Part shown: positions 53,405 to 59,062 of the stretch, one piece after another
How the letters are laid out: each line of letters starts with the position of its first letter
Position numbering within the stretch: the stretch's first letter is position 1
Assembly (NCBI GenBank): GCA_964521715.1
Contig: CAZFSS010000025.1
Span: forward strand, 1-59,062
Reading direction: 5' to 3'
Origin: DAOVRD01 sp964521715
GTDB lineage: Bacteria > Planctomycetota > Brocadiia > SM23-32
DNA length: 59,062 nt
Made by a program: the position numbers and the translations under genes
The notes under the pieces: generated by a model
Told to the model about the DNA's origin: nothing
The model's database searches: none
The model's input: only the letters and a program-made list of their open reading frames with translations

Positions 53405-54784
53405 ATGACGCTGAAGGAGCAGTCCAGCTTCGCCAAAGCCGGGTTCGGGCTTCTGGACGCGCTCCTCGTCACCGGTGCGTTCCACCTGGCCTTCTACCTG
53501 ACGCACTCGCTGCGCTTCGATCTGCCGATGTCCGACATCGGCCCGTACCTCTGGTTGCTGCTGGTTTTCATCCCCGTCATCGTCTTCCTCCTCAACCACT
53601 ACGGCCTGCTGGTCGTCCAGGCGTTCGAGAGCGTGAAGACAATCGCGTTGCGGACGGGGAAGGTGTTCGTGATCGGCGGGGTGCTGGTGAGCGCCGTGCT
53701 GTTCGTTGCCAAGGCGGAACACTACAGCCGCTTGCTGGTGGCGTACGGCTGGGCGATGGGGCTCTTCCTCGTCCTGCTGGAGAAGCTCCTGGTGCGCCAC
53801 CTGACCCTGAAGGGGCTGGTCTCCTTCGGGCAGGTGCGGCTGGCCGTCATCGTGGGCCGGGGCAGCAGATTCGAGAGAGTCAGGGACCTGCTGAAGCGCG
53901 ACCGCCGCTACTCCCTTGCGGCGGACGGCGTCTTTGACGCCTCTGTCCCGTTCGATGAGTTCAAGTCCTATCTTGTTGCGCGGCCGGTGGATGAAGTGTT
54001 CTTCGTCCTGCCGCGCAACGGTCCGGAGCCGGGGGCGCGGGCGGACGAGTTCCTGCGGCTGTGCGAGAGCCTCGGCGTGCCGGCCCGAGTCCTGGTGAAC
54101 CTGGAGGAGGTGTTCGGCCACTTCTCCTGCTCGTTCGTGCGCCTGGCGGAGATGCCGATGCTTGTCTTCCACCCGCTGCACATCGATCCGGACAGGGCCG
54201 TCGTCAAGAGGCTGATGGACCTGGCGGGGGCGTTGGTCGGGCTGGTCCTGACGGGCCTCCTTTGTCCCTTGATTGCGCTGGCCGTCAAGCTGGACTCGCG
54301 CGGGCCCGTCTTCTTCTCTCAGGAGCGCGTGGGGCAGAACGGGCGCCGGTTCAGGATGTACAAGTTCCGCACCATGCGCGCCCTCGCCCAGGACGAGCAG
54401 CAAAGCCTGGCCGAGTACAACGAGATGCGCGGGCCTATCTTCAAAGTGGCGAACGACCCCCGCATCACGCGAGTGGGAAGGCTGCTGCGCCGATTGAGCT
54501 TGGACGAACTGCCGCAATTCTGGAACGTGCTCAAGGGGGAGATGAGCCTGGTCGGAACCCGCCCTCCGACGCCCCAGGAGGTCGAGCAGTACGAGCTCTG
54601 GCACTACCGCCGCATCAGCATCCGGCCCGGCATGACGGGGCTGTATCAGGTCTCCGGGCGCGGCAGGATCAGGGACTTCGACGAGATCGTCAGGCTGGAT
54701 CTGAAGTACGTGGACGAATGGTCGCTCGCCCTGGACGTGAAGATACTGCTCCGGACGCTTCTTAGCTTCGCCCGGGGCCAGTAG
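53405..54784 (+). CDS. undecaprenyl-phosphate sugar-1-phosphate transferase (bacterial sugar transferase)
   Basis: A 459-residue protein of the WbaP/EpsE-type polyprenyl phosphohexose transferase family. Four or five N-terminal membrane segments and a CoA-binding-like region (LAVIVGRGSRFERVRDLLKRD) are followed by the catalytic bacterial sugar transferase domain: KRLMDLAGALVGLVL, GPVFFSQERVGQNGRRFRMYKFRTM, then RITRVGRLLRRLSLDELPQFWNVLKGEMSLVGTRPP. It starts a polysaccharide repeat unit by moving a sugar-1-phosphate onto undecaprenyl phosphate at the inner membrane. It is convergent with the GT4 genes. Confidence 0.88.
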   Translation: MTLKEQSSFAKAGFGLLDALLVTGAFHLAFYLTHSLRFDLPMSDIGPYLWLLLVFIPVIVFLLNHYGLLVVQAFESVKTIALRTGKVFVIGGVLVSAVLFVAKAEHYSRLLVAYGWAMGLFLVLLEKLLVRHLTLKGLVSFGQVRLAVIVGRGSRFERVRDLLKRDRRYSLAADGVFDASVPFDEFKSYLVARPVDEVFFVLPRNGPEPGARADEFLRLCESLGVPARVLVNLEEVFGHFSCSFVRLAEMPMLVFHPLHIDPDRAVVKRLMDLAGALVGLVLTGLLCPLIALAVKLDSRGPVFFSQERVGQNGRRFRMYKFRTMRALAQDEQQSLAEYNEMRGPIFKVANDPRITRVGRLLRRLSLDELPQFWNVLKGEMSLVGTRPPTPQEVEQYELWHYRRISIRPGMTGLYQVSGRGRIRDFDEIVRLDLKYVDEWSLALDVKILLRTLLSFARGQ

Positions 54785-54799
54785 CGCAGCCCCCTGCCG

Positions 54800-55912
54800 T
54801 CATCCGTCGCTCCCGACGACCTCGCGGTAGACCTCCAGCGTCCGCCGTGCCACCGCGTCCCAGTCGTAATGCTCCCGCAGGACGCGCAGGTTGCGCTGCT
54901 TCTCCTCTTCGCCGATGCCGCGCTCCATCCAGCGGGCGATCTTCTCGCGCAGGTCCCGGACCTGCCCTACCTTGAAGAACCTGTCGGGCCGCAGGGGCAC
55001 GGCCCGGTTGGCGGGGATGTCGCTGGCCAGCACGGAGCATCCGTAGCTCAGCGCTTCCAGCAGCGCGATCGGGAGGCCCTCGTGGTGAGAGGGCAGCACA
55101 AACAGGCCGCAGTGCGCGTAGAGCTGCGCCAGGTCCTCGCCCTGCACGAACCCGGTCAGCACGACGCGCTCGGCCCGGCCGGCCCTGGCCTGGAGGTCGC
55201 GGCTGTACGCGGACGGATGGTCTGCCCGACCCGCGATGGCGAGCTTCCACTCGGCTTCCAGACCGCCGAAGGCTTCGATCAGCTCGTCGAATCCTTTGCC
55301 CGGCTCAAGCCGCCCGATGGCGAAGGCGTATTTGCGGGGCTCCAGCCCCCACCTCTCCAGGCGGCAGGCCGACGTGGGGGGCGACGGGATCTCCATGCCG
55401 TTCGGGATGAACGCAGCTTGCGCCGCGTGGTTGAGGCGGAGCAGTTGCTGCACCTGCCGGCTCACGGCGATCGTCCGGTTCGCGTTCCTCGCTCCCAACC
55501 GCTCCCCCAGCCTGAGCATCGCCCTGGCGAGCGGCCCCCACTTCTCGCGCTCGTAATCCGCGCCGTGCACGGTGAACACCACCTTCATGCCCAGCACGCG
55601 CGCGATGGGAACGCAGAGCCCGGGGCCGACCGAGTGCACGTGCAGCAGGTCGGCCCCTTGCAGCCCGGCCAGCACAACGGACGCCAGCGTGTGGAGGAAA
55701 GCCTCCAGGCACGGGACACGCGGGCACCATAGGTCCACGAAGCGCACCCCGCGGTAGGCGCGGCGCCTCGGCGCGGGCAGGTACGGCGTGCGCCGGAACG
55801 CCGTGACGCGGCATCCGAGCCGGGCCAGGCGGGGATAGAGCTGCTCGCAGTGCTTCTCGACGCCGCCCTGGACGCCGGGGAAGCCGCGCGTGCCTGTCAC
55901 GAGCACCTTCAT
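54800..55912 (-). CDS. GT4 family glycosyltransferase
   Basis: A 370-residue GT-B enzyme. It starts KVLVTGTRGFPGVQGGVEKHCEQLYPRLA, has LLHVHSVGPGL and VFTVHGADYEREKW, and the C-terminal nucleotide-binding motif LFVLPSHHEGLPIALLEALSYGC with the paired Glu residues expected for GT4. ATG 55912 was chosen; it overlaps the previous gene's stop as ATGA. It is the last gene of the minus-strand glycan operon and probably adds a sugar to the lipid-linked repeat unit. Confidence 0.87.
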   Translation of the reverse strand: MKVLVTGTRGFPGVQGGVEKHCEQLYPRLARLGCRVTAFRRTPYLPAPRRRAYRGVRFVDLWCPRVPCLEAFLHTLASVVLAGLQGADLLHVHSVGPGLCVPIARVLGMKVVFTVHGADYEREKWGPLARAMLRLGERLGARNANRTIAVSRQVQQLLRLNHAAQAAFIPNGMEIPSPPTSACRLERWGLEPRKYAFAIGRLEPGKGFDELIEAFGGLEAEWKLAIAGRADHPSAYSRDLQARAGRAERVVLTGFVQGEDLAQLYAHCGLFVLPSHHEGLPIALLEALSYGCSVLASDIPANRAVPLRPDRFFKVGQVRDLREKIARWMERGIGEEEKQRNLRVLREHYDWDAVARRTLEVYREVVGSDG

Positions 55913-57150
55913 CGGGGCCGCTCCTGCGCTGCCGCCAGGTTCATGCACTCGCCGTACACTTCCGTCAGCCTCCGGTAGAACCTTTCATGGCTCAAGTGGG
56001 TTTCGGCGTACTGGCGGGCGTTCCGGCCCATCGCCCTTACGGCGTCGGGGTCGCTCGCCAGCTCCTCGATCCGGGCGCGCAGTTGGCCGGCGTCTCCGGC
56101 CCGGAAGCAGAGCCCCCGGCCCTCAGCCACAAGCTCCGGAATGCCCCCCATGTCCGAACCGATGACGGGCTTCCCCAGCGCGAACGACTCGATGACGGAC
56201 TGGGGGTTGTTCTCGTACCACTCGGAGGGCAGCACCGTGAACATGGCGGCGGCGACGGCCCGGCGCAGCTCTTCGCCTGCCAGGAAGCCGTCGAATCGCA
56301 CGTTGTCCATGCCCTCGGCGTCCGCCCTCCGCTTCAGCTCGTCCTGGATGGGCCCTGTGCCGATGACGCGGAGCCGCAGGCCGAGCCCCTTCACTGCATC
56401 CATCAGCGTTCGCAGGCCCTTCTCCGGCGAGAGCCGGCCGAAGTAGGCGATCTGCCGCCCGTCCCAGTCGTAGCGCGGGCGGACGGCGCGCACGTCCACG
56501 AAGTTCGGCGCGTGGACGATCCTGCCCCGGAATCCCAGCTCGGTCACCTTGCGCTTCAAGAACAGGCTGGGCGAGACGAACACGTGCACCTTCTCGTAAG
56601 TTTTCAGGATCGTGCGATGGAGGTACATCTCCGTCATGTTGAGCAGGCTCTTGCTCAGGGAACCTTTGGTGCAGCGGAACCTGACCGCGTTGTAGAACCG
56701 GCCCCCGCGACATGCCTCGCAGACGCGCCCGTGGCACAGATGGCTGTAAACCGGGCAGGTGACCTTGTAGTCATGGAGCGTCATCACCATGGGGAGGCGG
56801 TGCGCCGCTGCGGCGTCGATGACGGACGGGCTGAGCTGGTGGTAGATGTTGTGGAAGTGGACGAGGTCCGGCCGCTCGCGGCGGATGAGTTCATCCATCC
56901 TGCGCCGCGCCTCCACCGAGTAGACGAGACCGGCGGCCAGTGCGAGCCTCTTGCCCGCTCCCATGGGGGCGTCGTAATCGATCGGCCGGGTGAGATAGGC
57001 CGCGAACTCGAGTTCGGCCCCCTTCGGGGGCGCCATGCCCATCAGGATCACCCGGTGCCCCCGCTCGTTCAGCAGCCGGGCCATCTGCAGCGCGGCGACG
57101 TCGGCGCCGCCCCTGGGGTAAAGGTACTTGTTGACGACGGCTATCTTCAT
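55909..57150 (-). CDS. GT4 family glycosyltransferase with cysteine-rich insertion
   Basis: A 413-residue GT-B enzyme. It starts KIAVVNKYLYPRGGADVAALQMARLLNERGH, with LVHFHNIYHQLSPS, LHDYKVTCPVYSHLCHGRVCEACRGG (a Cys-rich loop seen in many bacterial GT4 enzymes), SPEKGLRTLMDAV and the catalytic region TVLPSEWYENNPQSVIESFALGKPVIGSDMGGIPELV. The ATG at 57150 is chosen by the conserved start. Same operon as the flanking glycosyltransferase and methyltransferases. Confidence 0.88.
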   Translation of the reverse strand: MKIAVVNKYLYPRGGADVAALQMARLLNERGHRVILMGMAPPKGAELEFAAYLTRPIDYDAPMGAGKRLALAAGLVYSVEARRRMDELIRRERPDLVHFHNIYHQLSPSVIDAAAAHRLPMVMTLHDYKVTCPVYSHLCHGRVCEACRGGRFYNAVRFRCTKGSLSKSLLNMTEMYLHRTILKTYEKVHVFVSPSLFLKRKVTELGFRGRIVHAPNFVDVRAVRPRYDWDGRQIAYFGRLSPEKGLRTLMDAVKGLGLRLRVIGTGPIQDELKRRADAEGMDNVRFDGFLAGEELRRAVAAAMFTVLPSEWYENNPQSVIESFALGKPVIGSDMGGIPELVAEGRGLCFRAGDAGQLRARIEELASDPDAVRAMGRNARQYAETHLSHERFYRRLTEVYGECMNLAAAQERPR

Positions 57151-57236
57151 GGGCGGCCGGCCCTCATGCGGCGAGCCCCTGATACTAGCGGAGGGCACGC
57201 AATCGACGCAACCGATGCGCCCGGCCGGGCGATGTC

Positions 57237-57971
57237 TCAGCCCGCCCGGGTCCTGGCTACGCTGAAGTACGCGCCGCCGAAAAGGCCGACGCACAGACGC
57301 TTGCTGAGCGCAGCGGCGAGGTCCAGAATCCCGGCGCGCCCGTAGAACTGGTGCACCGTCTCCACGCTCTCCGCCAGGACGTCCAGGCCGTTCCTGCCCA
57401 GAAGGGCGCGAGCGGAGCGAACCGTGAACCCCCGCAGATGCCCGTCCGGATGGCCCGGCCCGAAGGCGGGAGGGAAGCGCGTCTTCCCCACGGCCCGCCT
57501 CAGCGCTCTGACGAACGCCGAGTGGTCGTAGGCGCATACCTCCACCGGGATCTTGAAAAGGATGTGGCCGCAGTGCGGGATCACGGAGCGTAGGAACGCG
57601 TCGTCATCGGGCACGTGCTCGAGCAGGTCGGACAGGACCACGAAGTCCACCTGCGGCTTCGCGCGGAAGAAGTCCTGCGCGTCCTGACGCCGCAGCTCGA
57701 CCTCGGGGAAGAGCCTTCGGCCCTGCTCGACGAACGTCCCGCTCAGGTCCACGCCGTAGTAGCGGGCCCGAGGGAACGCTCTGCGCAGCTCGTCCAGCAC
57801 GATCCCCTCCGCGCAGCCTATCTCCAGCACGTCGCCGTGCAGGTCCACGCCTGCGCGCTCGCAGAGGCCCAGCAGCACCTGCGCCTTCCACCTGAGCTCC
57901 GCCGTTCGATTCGGGTCCCGGAGCTGTTCCCTTGCCCATCCCTCGTAGAACTGCCGGGGCTCCTGTTCCAT
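57237..57971 (-). CDS. SAM-dependent methyltransferase, paralogue 1
   Basis: A 244-residue class I methyltransferase. Motif I is VLEIGCAEGIVLDEL, then YYGVDLSGTF and VDFVVLSDLLEHVPDDD; it ends GGAYFSVART. It is a tandem paralogue of the gene at 58010. ATG 57971 was chosen because it aligns with the paralogue's N-terminus (QFYEGWAREQ versus QFYDAWAEEQ) and GGAG lies about 8 nt upstream. A role in methylating a sugar of the surface glycan fits the operon (inference). Confidence 0.82.
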   Translation of the reverse strand: MEQEPRQFYEGWAREQLRDPNRTAELRWKAQVLLGLCERAGVDLHGDVLEIGCAEGIVLDELRRAFPRARYYGVDLSGTFVEQGRRLFPEVELRRQDAQDFFRAKPQVDFVVLSDLLEHVPDDDAFLRSVIPHCGHILFKIPVEVCAYDHSAFVRALRRAVGKTRFPPAFGPGHPDGHLRGFTVRSARALLGRNGLDVLAESVETVHQFYGRAGILDLAAALSKRLCVGLFGGAYFSVARTRAG

Positions 57972-58009
57972 CTTGCGAGCTCCGCGCGCGACCCCGCGGA
58001 TCGCGCTTC

Positions 58010-58843
58010 TCATCTGTGCACGGACCGGGCATGGCCGGCCCCTCGTGCGAGCGGGGTGGCCTCGTCGGGGCGGTCCGCCGGCCTCGGGCCTGGCTGATCC
58101 GGCTCTTCCGTCGGGGGCGTTGCCGCCACGGCGAAGCACGAGCCTCCGAACAGACGAACCGTCAGGTGCTCGCTGAAGGCGGAGACGAGCTTCTCGCTCC
58201 GCGAGAGGGGCACGCAGGACGGCGCCGTCCTGAGTCGCTCGGCCAGGATGCGCAGGCGGTGGCGTCGCAGGAAAACGCGAAGCGAGCCGAAGCTGTATCC
58301 GCGCAGGTGGCGGTGCTCGTGCTCATCGCCGAAGGCCGGCGGCGGAGTGAGCTTCCCGACGGCCTTCCTCAAAGCCCGCAGCCATTTTGAACAATGGTAG
58401 GGGTTCATCTCGAGGGGCACTTTGAGCAGCAGACAGCCGCAGCGGGACGCAACGTGCTCCACCAACGCGTCGTCATCGGGCACGTGCTCGAGCAGGTCGG
58501 ACAGCACCACGAAATCCACGTAGGGCCGGTCCTGGAAGAAGTCGTCTGCCGTCTGGCATCTCAGCCCTATGCCGGGGAACAGCTTCCTTCCTCGCTCGAT
58601 GAACGTTGCGCTGATGTCGATGCCGTGGTACCGCGCATCGGGGTATGACTCCCGCAGCGCGTCCAGCACGATGCCTTCGGCGCAGCCGATCTCAAGCACG
58701 TCTCCGTGCAGCGCAATGCCGGCTTGCCCGCAGAGCTGCGCCAGGTTCTGCGCCTTCCACCGCAGCACCTGCGTCCTCTGGGGGTCCCTGAACTGCTCCT
58801 CGGCCCACGCGTCGTAGAACTGCGCCAGCTCTTGCTGTGGCAT
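58010..58843 (-). CDS. SAM-dependent methyltransferase, paralogue 2
   Basis: A 277-residue class I methyltransferase, close to the downstream gene over its first 230 residues: VLEIGCAEGIVLDAL, YHGIDISATFIERGRKLFPG and VDFVVLSDLLEHVPDDDAL. It carries an extra Pro/Arg-rich C-terminal tail of about 40 residues. A run of over 30 bp near 57601-57640 and 58473-58512 is nearly identical between the two genes, indicating tandem duplication. Weak ribosome site before the ATG. It is the first gene of the minus-strand glycan operon. Confidence 0.82.
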   Translation of the reverse strand: MPQQELAQFYDAWAEEQFRDPQRTQVLRWKAQNLAQLCGQAGIALHGDVLEIGCAEGIVLDALRESYPDARYHGIDISATFIERGRKLFPGIGLRCQTADDFFQDRPYVDFVVLSDLLEHVPDDDALVEHVASRCGCLLLKVPLEMNPYHCSKWLRALRKAVGKLTPPPAFGDEHEHRHLRGYSFGSLRVFLRRHRLRILAERLRTAPSCVPLSRSEKLVSAFSEHLTVRLFGGSCFAVAATPPTEEPDQPGPRPADRPDEATPLARGAGHARSVHR

Positions 58844-58958
58844 GCTGCCCCGGATCGGTTGTGGAGGGCTCGGGCCTGCCCCCTCGACTCGTCCTGACTC
58901 GGCTCAACTGCGTGCAATTCTAGCACACTTCGTCGCCGGCTCGCCACGGGCCGGCGTG

Positions 58959-58988
58959 TTGAAAGAGCTCGACGGGCGCAGGTATAAT
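58959..58988 (+). promoter_or_regulatory. rightward sigma70-type promoter at the window edge
   Basis: TTGAAA (58959-58964), an 18-nt spacer and a perfect TATAAT (58983-58988) face right. They are divergent from the methyltransferase operon and should drive a gene beyond the window. An ATG at 59023 opens a frame (MTRGRDGADFAA) to the window end, but no ribosome site precedes it. Confidence 0.5.
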
Positions 58989-59062
58989 CGCCCGCCACGG
59001 ACAGTATTAAGAGCCTCTAACAGAATGACCCGTGGCCGCGACGGAGCGGATTTCGCCGCAGG

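Overview
The window looks like a GC-rich planctomycete chromosome fragment (class or genus not determinable from sequence alone). The main pointers are a giant secreted protein with an N-terminal LEPRVLLS (LEPR-XLL) motif, a MoxR/DUF58/vWA membrane operon ending in a terpene-cyclase-like toroid protein, system II cytochrome c biogenesis genes, and many secreted or orphan carbohydrate enzymes. Some genes have GTG or TTG starts.

Layout. Bases 1-2911 are the right end of an integrated genetic element: a leftward gene running off the edge, two divergent sigma70-type promoters, a CI-like repressor, an excisionase-like protein and a tyrosine recombinase. The recombinase stop lies one base from the 3' end of a tRNA-Leu(UAA) gene, the probable attachment site. 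A tRNA-Cys(GCA) gene and a shared tRNA promoter follow. Bases 3454-5850 encode a PAS sensor kinase and NarL-type regulator, followed by an SppA-like protease, an exported GyrI-like domain protein and a DUF169 protein.

Bases 8529-17945 hold carbohydrate enzymes: a large secreted clan GH-A hydrolase with CBM-like modules, and a divergent pair of a GH78 alpha-L-rhamnosidase-like and a DUF5060/DUF4038-like hydrolase. Between them lies a small atypical island with a DUF3592-like protein, a decayed RHS-repeat fragment and an inverted-repeat element. Bases 18094-31139 are one long operon (MoxR ATPase, DUF58, BatA-like vWA, second vWA protein, giant DUF4175-like coiled-coil protein, toroid protein), with ATGA stop/start overlaps at the last four junctions. 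Bases 31381-33864 encode CcsA, ResB and a class II superoxide reductase.

Bases 33886-42926 hold an M19 dipeptidase and a probable catabolic group: ceramidase-like protein, uroporphyrinogen-decarboxylase-family protein, sugar isomerase/epimerase and a DUF6785-type membrane protein. This group is split by a 2,059-bp insertion. It carries a zinc-ribbon membrane protein gene and a truncated IS3 end, and is bounded by 249-bp direct repeats of the isomerase 3' end. An AsmA-like protein and the 2,494-residue LEPR-XLL C25 peptidase follow. Bases 51693-58843 form an exopolysaccharide or glycan cluster: a GT39-like transferase (frameshifted), a sugar-1-phosphate transferase, two GT4 transferases and two tandem paralogous methyltransferases.

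The most unusual non-genic structures are two 154-bp MITE-like elements (31137 and 53203). They have terminal inverted repeats, TA ends and an invariant 28-bp palindrome, and each sits exactly at the TAG stop codon of the upstream gene. The second is the insertion with 249-bp direct repeats. No CRISPR array or rRNA gene was seen.
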